Positions 1 through 6,566 of a stretch of DNA of 20,646 nt are shown one piece after another (the first letter of the stretch is position 1; the number at the start of each line of letters is the position of its first letter). The notes beneath the pieces are model-generated. The model had not been told where the DNA came from. It saw nothing but the letters and a program-made list of their open reading frames with translations, and searched no databases. Position numbers and translations under genes: made by a program. The DNA is from Methanosarcina baikalica. GTDB lineage: Archaea; Halobacteriota; Methanosarcinia; Methanosarcinales; Methanosarcinaceae. The DNA is taken from contig NZ_JAVKPK010000061.1 of assembly GCF_031461075.1 (NCBI RefSeq), positions 1-20,646 on the forward strand, written 5' to 3'.

Positions 1-7
1 GACAGAT

Positions 8-175
8 TCAATTTCTTATGATTCGTCCTCCATCAAGGTGGTTCTCTAGAGTTTCATCAGTGCTTGCTTCTAAATTATCCACTCGATAAGATAAGTGTTT
101 AATTTCCTCTACAAGCATTGATATTGTTTCACTCTGTTTAAGTATTATTTGTTTTAATTCCTCATCATCTAAAAT
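8..175 (-). CDS. small acidic coiled-coil-like protein, 55 aa, possible AUU start
   Basis: This frame lies downstream of, and in phase with, the 182-349 ORF. It encodes a charged helical protein (LDDEELKQIILKQSETI, then VEEIKHLSYRVDNLEAS with heptad-like hydrophobic spacing) and ends at TGA (8-10). A good Shine-Dalgarno, GAGGTGA (188-182), overlaps the stop of the upstream ORF. No ATG, GTG or TTG follows at a useful distance. An ATT at 175 lies 6 nt after GGTGA, and the first ATG is only at 118, giving 36 residues. The choice is between an AUU start, initiation at 118, or a broken single gene. The family is unknown. Confidence 0.3.
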   Translation of the reverse strand: MLDDEELKQIILKQSETISMLVEEIKHLSYRVDNLEASTDETLENHLDGGRIIRN

Positions 176-181
176 ATCTAT

Positions 182-349
182 TCACCTCTTATAGTTCAAT
201 TCAATTGTGTCAAAAAAGTCACTTAATGAAAATTTGAGGCTATTCTTCCCGGAACCATCTAAGCTTCCAAAAGCTGCTACAGCCTGATAGTATTGAATAT
301 TTGGAAATCGCTTTCTGTGTATTCCATTAAACATATTGTTTTGAACCAT
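182..349 (-). CDS. small hypothetical protein, 55 aa
   Basis: An open frame from ATG (349) to TGA (182-184) encodes 55 residues, starting MVQNNMFNGIHRKRF and ending in DFFDTIELNYKR. I do not recognise the family. It has no signal peptide or membrane segment and is mixed basic/aromatic. No clear Shine-Dalgarno precedes it, but an AT-rich TATA-like stretch lies about 15-25 nt upstream (near 365-375), so a leaderless transcript is possible. The frame continues past its TGA without any further stop for 57 codons. This pair is therefore either two overlapping small genes or one 113-codon gene broken by a UGA nonsense codon. Base composition is AT-rich like the rest of 1-2480, which looks like accessory DNA. 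Confidence 0.35.
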   Translation of the reverse strand: MVQNNMFNGIHRKRFPNIQYYQAVAAFGSLDGSGKNSLKFSLSDFFDTIELNYKR

Positions 350-460
350 TATAATGCTTTCATATATTATTTGTAAAAAATGAGCTCGAGATCCAATATT
401 TGAAGTTTACTTTATTACGATTTAGTTTTTATCAACACTATTTAAAAATCCTAGCAGATA

Positions 461-478
461 TTTTTTGCAATGGAACTC
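461..478. repeat. IS6-like terminal sequence, left copy
   Basis: The sequence TTTTTTGCAATGGAACTC is the reverse complement, with 2 mismatches in 18, of the sequence at 935-955. Read inward on the minus strand it gives GAGTTCCATTGCAAAAAA, which resembles the GG(T/C)(T/A)CTGTTGCAAA ends of IS6/IS26/IS240 elements. No transposase frame is attached, so this would be a solo or decayed end. Confidence 0.35.
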
Positions 479-579
479 AAAAAAGAGCTTATTCGAGAGC
501 AAGAGCCACTAAAACAAGAATTGAAACATCACCAGATACATATACTATTAACATGCATAGTATATTGGAGGGCATTAGT

Positions 580-921
580 ATGGTTAATGAAATTATAGAC
601 TTCGAACCATTTACTCTTAATGATCTTGATGCTGTTCTTGATATGATTAAAACAACTCACATTTCAGAAAATTATAAAAGTGGTCTAGTTAATACAGCGA
701 ATTGGATGTTTGATGATATCGTTTACTTAGAAATAAATACGATTGATTTTGCAAAAAAAGCATTGCGTGAAGCAGAACAGCGACTTATGGATGCTAGAGT
801 CGGCGCATCAGAAGAGGATTTGAAGAAAGCCGAATTTTTAGAACAGACAATGCTTAATAGATTAAAACATCGCCTTGTAAGAACAATCGAGGGCGCTTGT
901 CCAGATTGCATTGATTGGTAA
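580..921 (+). CDS. hypothetical protein, 113 aa
   Basis: I chose the ATG at 580 because GGAGG (567-571) sits 8 nt upstream. The frame is open back to 400, but that extension lacks a ribosome binding site and runs through the IS6-like repeat. The protein starts MVNEIIDFEPFTLNDL. It continues with a mostly helical body containing a charged helix (AKKALREAEQRLMDARVGA) and ends in a CPDC pair (residues about 108-111) before IDW. The closing CxxC could bind metal or form a disulfide, but one pair alone is weak evidence. I recognise no family. The gene sits between two outward-facing IS6-like ends and is AT-rich, which fits an acquired accessory or viral gene. No partner gene is next to it. Confidence 0.6.
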   Translation: MVNEIIDFEPFTLNDLDAVLDMIKTTHISENYKSGLVNTANWMFDDIVYLEINTIDFAKKALREAEQRLMDARVGASEEDLKKAEFLEQTMLNRLKHRLVRTIEGACPDCIDW

Positions 922-934
922 CCTTAATTCTGAC

Positions 935-955
935 GGGTTCCGTTGCAAAAAATTC
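935..955. repeat. IS6-like terminal sequence, right copy
   Basis: GGGTTCCGTTGCAAAAAATTC begins 14 bp after the stop of the 113-aa gene. Its first 14 bases resemble the IS240/IS26-type end GGTTCTGTTGCAAA. It is an inverted copy of 461-478, and both copies point away from the gene between them. No transposase follows. Confidence 0.35.
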
Positions 956-1318
956 AAAAAAATATGTAAATCTATCTTGACTTTGTCAGATTAGACAGTT
1001 ACTCCAATTGCTGTTATCAATTTCACTACGAACAACATCTTTGACATATGAGATCTAATGATGATTCTTTACCTTGTAATGTGACATAGTCAAGCTAAAA
1101 TGATTTCGTTTATTTAAAATGTACCGAAGATGATTAAAATGCACAGGTTATTCAATAAAACCTATGTATTTTCCCAATTCTGTAACATATATCTATAGTC
1201 ACGCCTGTAATTAGTGCAATGAAAAAAAATTTGTAGCTCATTGAGTTTTTGCATTATTTAGCCTTGTGGCTATATATCCTTAAATAGATGAAATAATTTC
1301 AGGATACAACAACTCTAA
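956..1318. other. AT-rich intergenic stretch, no gene seen
   Basis: This stretch of about 360 bp has no open frame of useful length on either strand. It contains short A and T runs and a weak stem (AGGTT/AACCT near 1147-1165). I see no tRNA, no rRNA and no clear promoter. It lies between an IS6-like end and a MITE, so it is probably debris of former insertions. Confidence 0.5.
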
Positions 1319-1442
1319 GAGCCTATCCGAAAAGTGGTTACCTGCTATAACTTTTACAATATGCAAAACCGGAACGGATAATCTGATATTATAAACCGAT
1401 TGTGATTTTTCAACATGCATTACTGACTTTTCGGATAGGCTC
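1319..1442. mobile_element. 124-bp MITE, IS5-like, with TAA target duplication
   Basis: Perfect terminal inverted repeats begin with GAGCCTATCCGAAAAGT at 1319-1335 and have the exact reverse complement at 1426-1442. The element is flanked by the trinucleotide TAA on both sides (1316-1318 and 1443-1445). A TNA target duplication is typical of some IS5-family groups. The 90-bp interior carries no transposase. The insertion lies at the 3' side of the quinone-reductase remnant on the minus strand and supplies that frame's last residues (EPIRKVSNAC) and stop. Confidence 0.75.
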
Positions 1443-1823
1443 TAAGGCGGTTTCTGCTTTTAACAACCCTATTGGTATTCCTTCACCACTATCCCCTTCT
1501 TTAAATTCATACGCTATTCCAGAACGTAATACCCTATTCACCCATCCTTTTAAAATTGCAGGTGGCTGCCCCCACCAATTAGGATGAACTATAACAATTC
1601 CTTCTGCTTTATTAATTTCATTGCAATGTTCTCCTATTACTTTTTCTAAAGAGGCTCCTTTAGGAATTTCCTGACTTGAAATTATTGGATCAAAGTTTTC
1701 TTCATATAGATCATGGAAGAATACCTCATGCCCGTTATTTAACAGGGTTTCTACAACCGTATTTGCAATCGCATGATTAAAACTCTCTTTATTTGGATGC
1801 CCAAGAATTACTAATACCTTCAT
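1443..1823 (-). pseudogene. truncated flavodoxin-fold NAD(P)H-quinone oxidoreductase
   Basis: The frame starts at ATG 1823 (MKVLVILGHPNKESFNHAIA), 11 nt after GAGGT; a further in-frame ATG at 1856 has no ribosome binding site. The N-terminal ILGHP-N-SFNHA loop (residues 6-16) and the HPNWWGQPPAILKGWVNRV segment (about residues 83-101) are typical of the NQO/MdaB/KefF-type flavoprotein family, which reduces quinones with NAD(P)H on bound FAD or FMN. After about 127 residues (GLLKAETAL) the frame runs into the MITE at 1319-1442. Family members are usually about 170-200 residues. Beyond the MITE the frame reads only VVVS before a stop and does not resume family-like sequence, so the C-terminal third is lost. 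Probably inactive. Confidence 0.75.
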
Positions 1824-1856
1824 CGATCTTCTTACCTCTCTTTTGTGGATAGTCAC

Positions 1857-2065
1857 ATGTTGCTAACGTTGAATATCTAAGACAGTCCTGAGATCCGGAT
1901 AACTTCTGTCTTGAGGAACATGTGTGGCACACTTCATGACCGTACCCGTGTGCTCTACATAGTGCTTTCGCTTGCCTGCGCCCTGCATAGATGCCCTGTT
2001 AGACGTCGGATATGTCTCTAGACTCAGAAGTTGATATGGAAGTCAACCTTTTAAGTCAGCCTCTT
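1857..2065 (-). ncRNA. possible group II intron domain I remnant (hairpin-rich)
   Basis: This is a non-coding segment with dense perfect stems. AAGACAG/CTGTCTT lies at 1879-1885 and 1906-1912. CACAC/GTGTG lies at 1928-1932 and 1948-1952, closing a loop that contains GGGTACG on the minus strand. On the minus strand the order AAGCGAAAGC (1973-1964), GAGCAC and GGGTACG resembles domain I of bacterial-type group II introns such as Ll.LtrB, as I remember it. No reverse transcriptase frame and no domain V are visible, so it would be a 5' fragment. A different structured RNA remains possible. Confidence 0.3.
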
Positions 2066-2445
2066 AAATTTACTGTAGTATAAACTTCTAATAATTTTAC
2101 TCGAATATAGTCATATAAACCGATATCTACATTAATGGATGCGCCGTCGGATAAGTCAGGGTGATTGCTCTTCTCTCCTAAGTTATATGAGAGAAAGTGG
2201 TTAACGCTTTCCTTCTCCAAAGAACGGAGAATAAAGGTTTCATGTTAGGATATGGGGTCCCATCCTGCGTATCACAGCAGGCTCCTGTTTTTACCATATT
2301 TTCTGCCTTCTGTATCATTTGCTTGGTCTCGTGACCTTGCTACTCATAGGGAACAGTACGATTTACCAATTAAGTATCTAGAAAGAAAAATAATGTCCAA
2401 CCTGCAAAACTGAAAATCAGGACTTTTATTTTACCCACTATGTGT
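2066..2445. other. intergenic region with several short hairpins, no gene seen
   Basis: No frame of note on either strand. Consecutive small stems occur: TTCTCC/GGAGAA near 2214-2232, TGGG/CCCA flanked by AGGA/TCCT near 2247-2266, and CCTGC/GCAGG near 2264-2281. They could be part of the same decayed structured element as 1857-2065, or leader or terminator structures. The last 100 bp before the HerA-like gene are plain AT-rich DNA. Confidence 0.4.
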
Positions 2446-2459
2446 AAATTATTTTAAAT
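2446..2459 (+). promoter_or_regulatory. TATA box of the HerA-like gene
   Basis: AAATTATTTTAAAT is centred about 30 nt before the ATG at 2483. With the usual archaeal spacing of about 25 nt, transcription would begin at or within a few nt of the start codon. No Shine-Dalgarno is visible, which suggests a leaderless mRNA. Confidence 0.45.
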
Positions 2460-2482
2460 AGTTTTCAGTCCGATATTATAAG

Positions 2483-3820
2483 ATGCCGAAAGTAGAAAAT
2501 AAAGAGTCAAGGCCTGTTTTTGGAGGAAAAATTACCGGGGCATTGCGTGTGCTTGGAAACGAAGAAAATCCCGGAGAAGGACTTCTGTCCATTGGAAATT
2601 ACATGGCACTTGACCATTCCAGAGGAGCTGCCGTTTATCTTGATGCCCTGAAGCCTCATGCCATTTTGATCTGCGGAAAAAGGGGATACGGAAAATCCTA
2701 TACTATGGGCTGCATGCTGGAGGAACTTGCCCTTCTGGAGCCGGCTATTAAGAAAAGGCTTGCATCCCTTATCATTGACACCATGGGGATTTTCTGGACA
2801 ATGAACCACCCAAATACTTTTGAAACGCAGAGGTTAAAAAGCTGGGATCTCGTTCCAGCAGGGCTCGAAACTGAGATTTTCGTACCAGCAGGCAAAGTTG
2901 AGGCTTACAGGAAACGAAACATCGATGTAAAGCCTTTCTCTATCTCAATCAGGGAACTTTCAGGAAGCCAGTGGTGCAGGATCTTCAATATCGAAGAGGT
3001 TTCCCCTCTTGGGATTCTGCTGGTAAGGGCAATTGAATCTCTCAGGGATAAAGGATATGCGTATTCTTTTGAGGAAATTATCAATGAGGTGCTTGAGGAC
3101 ACTCGCGCTGACTCGGCTTCAAAGGGGGCTACTGAGAATTATTTCAGGGCAGTGAATTCCTGGGGTCTTTTTTCAAAAGAAGGTACATCCCTATCAGAAC
3201 TTGTGTCCGGAGGGAAAACAACTGTCCTTGACGTGAGTACTCTTGAAAATGAAAATGTCTGCGCTGCAGCAGTATCAATCCTTGCAGGCAGGCTTTACGA
3301 AGCCAGGCTTGAAGCAAGAAGAGCCTACGAAAAGAAGCTTATGGGAGAAAAGGTCGGCGAGGAAGAATTTCCTATGGTCTGGTTCTTTATAGACGAGGCC
3401 CATATTTTCGTACCTGCAAAGACCGAAAGTCTTGCTTCGGGAGTGCTTATTAACCGCTGCCTCAGGCAGGGAAGGCAACCTGGCCTCTCTCTGATTCTGG
3501 CAACCCAGCGACCTGCAAGCTTGCACCCTGATGTTGTCTCCCAGAGTGATCTTCTGATCTGCCACCGCCTTACATCAAGTGATGATATCCTGGCTCTGGA
3601 AACCTCCCGGCCTCTTTATATGCAGGAAAGCCTCCAGGCGTACCTGAAGAAGATGGGAAGCGAAAGAGGAGCTGCCCTGATAGTAGATGACCATTCCGAG
3701 TCAGTCCATCTTGTGCGCATCCGCCCGAGGATAAGCTGGCACGGGGGAGGAGAACCTAGCGCTCTAGAACCTCATTCCGAAGAAATAAGTGAAAAAACAG
3801 CGCATCAACTGCCAGAATAA
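2483..3820 (+). CDS. HerA-like (DUF87/FtsK-HerA superfamily) ATPase
   Basis: The 445-residue protein belongs to the HerA/FtsK-like P-loop ATPases. Walker A is GKRGYGKS (65-72), Walker B is WFFIDEAH (300-307), and a sensor/arginine-finger region runs through LRQGRQPG (328-334) and LATQRPASLHPDVVSQSD (339-356). HerA enzymes are hexameric DNA translocases that often work with the NurA nuclease in end resection. Here no NurA is adjacent, and the N-terminal HAS-barrel typical of canonical HerA seems reduced to about 60 residues. The helicase assignment is therefore by family only; the substrate is unknown. The C-terminal tail (430-445) is glutamate-rich and probably disordered. The start follows a TATA box by about 30 nt without a Shine-Dalgarno. 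The next gene is 186 nt downstream with its own promoter, so this is probably monocistronic. Confidence 0.8.
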   Translation: MPKVENKESRPVFGGKITGALRVLGNEENPGEGLLSIGNYMALDHSRGAAVYLDALKPHAILICGKRGYGKSYTMGCMLEELALLEPAIKKRLASLIIDTMGIFWTMNHPNTFETQRLKSWDLVPAGLETEIFVPAGKVEAYRKRNIDVKPFSISIRELSGSQWCRIFNIEEVSPLGILLVRAIESLRDKGYAYSFEEIINEVLEDTRADSASKGATENYFRAVNSWGLFSKEGTSLSELVSGGKTTVLDVSTLENENVCAAAVSILAGRLYEARLEARRAYEKKLMGEKVGEEEFPMVWFFIDEAHIFVPAKTESLASGVLINRCLRQGRQPGLSLILATQRPASLHPDVVSQSDLLICHRLTSSDDILALETSRPLYMQESLQAYLKKMGSERGAALIVDDHSESVHLVRIRPRISWHGGGEPSALEPHSEEISEKTAHQLPE

Positions 3821-3900
3821 CTTATTTTTTAAGTTTCCGGTCAGATTTAAGATTAAAAAGGTTGGAATTGTTAACCAATTTTTATAACCTGCCAGAAAAT

Positions 3901-3910
3901 AATTTAAATA
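3901..3910 (+). promoter_or_regulatory. candidate TATA box of the LeuD-type gene
   Basis: AATTTAAATA lies within an AT-only stretch about 97 nt upstream of the ATG at 4007, implying a leader of roughly 70 nt. No operator is recognised. Confidence 0.35.
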
Positions 3911-4006
3911 TTACCTGTGATACTTCAACCCTGTGAATGCAGCTGAGTTACTGGCTGTAAGTATTCTAATAATAGCAATTAATTGCAGCAAACCCCTGGT
4001 GATATT

Positions 4007-4495
4007 ATGAAAGGAAGAGCCTGGAAATTCGGAGATGACGTGGATACGGATGCAGTAATTCCCGGAAGGTACTTGATTTATAATACCCCGGAAGAGCTTG
4101 CAAAGTACACATTTGAAGGCGTACGCCCCGAATTTGCAAAAAAAGTTCACGAAAATGATATCGTGGTCGGAGGAAATAATTTTGGTTGCGGCTCTTCGCG
4201 CGAGCACGCCCCCCTTGCCCTTAAAGGGTCAAAGGTAGCTTGTGTGATTGCAAAGTCTTTTGCAAGGATCTTTTTCAGGAACTCGATAAATATCGGAGTC
4301 CCTCTCCTGGAGTGTCCTGACACTGACAGGATCGATGACGGAGATGAGCTTGAAATAGACCTTGCAACAGGAGTTATTGAAAACAAAACAAAAGGTGAGA
4401 CCTACCAGGCAACTCCCCTCCCTGATTTCGTGCGTGAGATTGTGGATGAGGGAGGGCTTATTAAATATGCCAGAAAAATGGTTTCTGAGCGCTGA
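4007..4495 (+). CDS. leuD: 3-isopropylmalate dehydratase-type small subunit
   Basis: This 162-residue swivel-domain subunit belongs to the aconitase-superfamily hydro-lyases (LeuD/HacB). The start at 4007 is set by GGTGAT (3998-4003). Family hallmarks are KFGDDVDTDAVIPGRYL (7-23), the NNFGCGSSREHAP loop and the KSFARIFFRNSINIGVPLL segment. The specificity loop reads YLIY (22-25). In methanogens, YLRT marks the homoaconitase small subunit of coenzyme B synthesis, while YLVY-like loops mark isopropylmalate/citramalate isomerases. This copy therefore looks like the branched-chain amino-acid enzyme. The catalytic large subunit (LeuC, carrying the 4Fe-4S cluster) is not in the window and must be supplied elsewhere. 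A beta-decarboxylating dehydrogenase of the same pathway type follows 96 nt downstream, probably in one operon. Confidence 0.88.
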   Translation: MKGRAWKFGDDVDTDAVIPGRYLIYNTPEELAKYTFEGVRPEFAKKVHENDIVVGGNNFGCGSSREHAPLALKGSKVACVIAKSFARIFFRNSINIGVPLLECPDTDRIDDGDELEIDLATGVIENKTKGETYQATPLPDFVREIVDEGGLIKYARKMVSER

Positions 4496-4506
4496 AAAAC
4501 AGGAAA

Positions 4507-4522
4507 TCTGTCTGGAGACAGA
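4507..4522 (+). promoter_or_regulatory. intercistronic hairpin after leuD
   Basis: TCTGTCT-GG-AGACAGA is a perfect 7-bp stem with a very tight 2-nt spacer, 12 nt after the leuD stop. It is not followed by a T run, so it may be an mRNA-stability or processing element rather than a terminator. Confidence 0.45.
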
Positions 4523-4553
4523 CCTGCCCGCGTTTGACATTTCGTAATAAAAA

Positions 4554-4567
4554 AGGCAATTTTGCCT
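4554..4567 (+). promoter_or_regulatory. short hairpin before the dehydrogenase ribosome binding site
   Basis: AGGCAA-TT-TTGCCT is a 6-bp stem ending about 10 nt before AAAAGGAG (4577-4584). It could act in partial termination or in structuring the leader of the downstream gene. Confidence 0.35.
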
Positions 4568-4591
4568 GCAATATTCAAAAGGAGTATAAAT

Positions 4592-5719
4592 ATGACGCAG
4601 TATAAGATTCCGGTCCTCCCGGGTGACGGGATAGGCCCTGAAATTATAGCCGAAGGCAGAAAGGTCATAGACGCAGTCGGCGAAAGATTTGGTTTTGATG
4701 TAGAATGGATTGAATACCCTCATGGAGCTGATCATTACCTTGAGACGGGAGAATTGATTTCGGAAGAGACCTTAAAGGAATTATCCGATTACCCTGCCAT
4801 TTATCTTGGTTCCATCGGAGACCCCAGGATTGCCCCGGGCATCCTTGAGAAGGGAATCTTATTAACTGCGCGCTTTTACTTTGACCAGTACGTCAACCTT
4901 CGCCCGATAAAACTCCTGGACGGAGTCTGGACCCCGCTCAAAGATAAAACCTCAAAAGATATCGATTTCGTGGTCGTCAGGGAAAACACCGAAGACTTCT
5001 ATGTAGGGATCGGGGGCAGGGCAAAAAAAGGAGAAAGCAAAGACCTCCTTGAAGTCAAAAGAACGCTTTACTCCGCGAAATTCGGGCTTGATATCGAGAC
5101 CGACAGCGAAGAAATAGGATACCAGATAGGCCTGATTTCAAAAGAAGGCACAAAAAGGGTCATCGAATATGCTTTTGACCTTGCGGAAAACAGGAAAAAG
5201 CATGTCTCCTCTGTGGACAAGGCAAACGTCCTTTCCGATATCTACGGCTTATGGAGAGAAGAGTTCAGCGCAGTTTCTGCAAAACACCCGGGCTTTACCA
5301 CTGATTTCAACTTTGTTGATGCCATCACTATGTGGTTTGTGAAAAATCCGGAATGGTTCGACGTGGTCGTAACCCCGAACATGTTCGGAGATATCATTAC
5401 AGACCTCGGAGCCATGATTCAGGGCGGCCTCGGCCTTGCCCCAGGAGGAAACATCAATCCGAACGGCACAAGTATGTTCGAACCCATCCATGGTTCAGCC
5501 CCGAAATACAAGGGCTTAAACAAAGTCAACCCGATTGCTACAATCTGGGCAGGTGCCATGCTCATAGAACAACTCGGAGAAAAGGAAGCTGCCGACACCA
5601 TAGTCAGTGCAATCCAGAGAAACATCTTGGACAGCAACGTCAAAACCTATGACATGGGCGGGAGGAGCAGTACCTCAGATGTCGGAGACGACATTACAAG
5701 GATAATAAAGGGAGAATAA
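4592..5719 (+). CDS. isopropylmalate/D-malate-type beta-decarboxylating dehydrogenase
   Basis: This 375-residue NAD(P)-dependent 3-hydroxyacid oxidative decarboxylase is of the IPMDH/IDH family. The start at 4592 follows AAAAGGAG by 7 nt. The motifs are PGDGIGPEI (10-18), substrate arginines in LTARFYFDQYVNLRP (91-105), RENTED (130-135), VDKANVL with the catalytic lysine, FGDIITDLGA with metal-binding aspartates, and EPIHGSAPKY with an IANP-equivalent VNPIAT. Methanogen LeuB and AksF usually read (H/L)xYANIRP here. The FDQYVNLRP-KLL-GV-PL stretch, GGR after the RENTED loop and IATIWAGAM are closer to the TtuC/DmlA (tartrate/D-malate) branch. Co-location with the LeuD-type subunit supports a role in leucine or isoleucine synthesis. 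I am sure of the family but not of the substrate. Confidence 0.85.
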   Translation: MTQYKIPVLPGDGIGPEIIAEGRKVIDAVGERFGFDVEWIEYPHGADHYLETGELISEETLKELSDYPAIYLGSIGDPRIAPGILEKGILLTARFYFDQYVNLRPIKLLDGVWTPLKDKTSKDIDFVVVRENTEDFYVGIGGRAKKGESKDLLEVKRTLYSAKFGLDIETDSEEIGYQIGLISKEGTKRVIEYAFDLAENRKKHVSSVDKANVLSDIYGLWREEFSAVSAKHPGFTTDFNFVDAITMWFVKNPEWFDVVVTPNMFGDIITDLGAMIQGGLGLAPGGNINPNGTSMFEPIHGSAPKYKGLNKVNPIATIWAGAMLIEQLGEKEAADTIVSAIQRNILDSNVKTYDMGGRSSTSDVGDDITRIIKGE

Positions 5720-5768
5720 TTCCAACTTCTCCCTTCATTAAATTTTCTTTTCTCATTAAGATAAAATT

Positions 5769-5785
5769 GCCGGAATTTTTCCGGC
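5769..5785 (+). terminator. hairpin terminator of the dehydrogenase operon
   Basis: GCCGG-AATTTTT-CCGGC forms a 5-bp GC stem 50 nt after the stop and is followed by AT-rich DNA. It lies between convergent transcription units, so it may serve the plus strand and shield the minus-strand ABC operon end at 5958. Confidence 0.5.
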
Positions 5786-5957
5786 CTATTATCTCCTTCC
5801 AGATTCTAATTAACGGCTTTTTTGCATTGTTGTAGACAGATTAATTTCTCCCAATCCTGCCTTCTTGGAGTAATTAAAAAACTGAACCCCCAGATCGAAA
5901 GTCAAAGATCAGTTCACTTTTTAGTCAAATTTAATTAAACACTAGTTCCGTTTTTAG

Positions 5958-6566
5958 TCAATTAGTTATATCTTTTAAATAAATAGTATCGTGGCATAAT
6001 CTACCAATTAAATTCTTGTCATGGCTTACGATCAGTACTCCAATATTGAGCTCTTCTACTATATTTAAAACGATATTCCAGATTTGAGCTTGAGTAATAG
6101 CATCTACCATTGTAGTAATTTCATCAGCAATTAAAAATCTGGTTTGAGGGCTTAAAGCTCGTGCAAGGGCGAATCTCTGGAGTTCTCCTCCAGAAAGCTC
6201 ATTGGGCCATCGATTAAGCCAGTTATTTTTTATTCCAAATGACTCTAAAATATCCTGTGAAATAAGATGGCCTTCATTTAAAATTTCTTTCATTCTCCAT
6301 TTCGGGTTTACAGCTTTTTCCGGATGTTGAAATACGAGCTGGACCGGGTTATAGCCTTTTGATGGAATCTCTTTTCCATCTATACTTACTTTTCCCTGAT
6401 ACTTATTTTCGTAGCCAGCTAATATCTTACACAGAGTTGATTTTCCGCTCCCACTATCCCCAATCAGGCCTAATACTTCTCCACTGCCCAAAGATATTTT
6501 AACATTCTTTAAAATCAAATTATTTCTTTTATACCCGAAACTTATGTTCTCTCCTTTAAGACGCAT
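5958..6566 (-). CDS. ABC transporter ATPase (DppF/NikE type), second ATP-binding subunit
   Basis: The 202-residue nucleotide-binding protein is the last gene of the importer operon. Walker A is GDSGSGKST (36-44), the Q-loop lies in QLVFQHPEKAVNPKW (76-90), the signature is LSGGELQR (124-131), Walker B is FLIADE (144-149), and the H-loop is VSHD near the C-terminus. It is shorter than typical DppF/OppF/NikE proteins (about 260-330 residues) because it lacks the oligopeptide C-terminal extension. This is common for NikE-like partners. Its ATG overlaps the end of the preceding ATPase gene by 11 nt, so the two are translationally coupled. It should pair with the 337-residue ATPase to form the ATP-hydrolysing heterodimer beneath the two permeases. 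Confidence 0.9.
   Translation of the reverse strand: MRLKGENISFGYKRNNLILKNVKISLGSGEVLGLIGDSGSGKSTLCKILAGYENKYQGKVSIDGKEIPSKGYNPVQLVFQHPEKAVNPKWRMKEILNEGHLISQDILESFGIKNNWLNRWPNELSGGELQRFALARALSPQTRFLIADEITTMVDAITQAQIWNIVLNIVEELNIGVLIVSHDKNLIGRLCHDTIYLKDITN

Noticed and set aside
400..579. N-terminal extension of the 113-aa protein to 173 residues
   Set aside because: The GGAGG-backed ATG at 580 explains the gene, and the extension crosses the inverted repeat with low-complexity composition.
470..598. A 42-codon frame (MELKKELIREQEPLKQELK followed by a hydrophobic stretch) ahead of the 113-aa gene
   Set aside because: It begins inside the IS6-like repeat, has no ribosome binding site and overlaps the better-supported start at 580.
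5917..5962. Two copies of TTTTTAGTCAA near the end of the ABC operon
   Set aside because: Short AT-rich repeats at 31-bp distance are close to chance in this composition, and I see no further structure.
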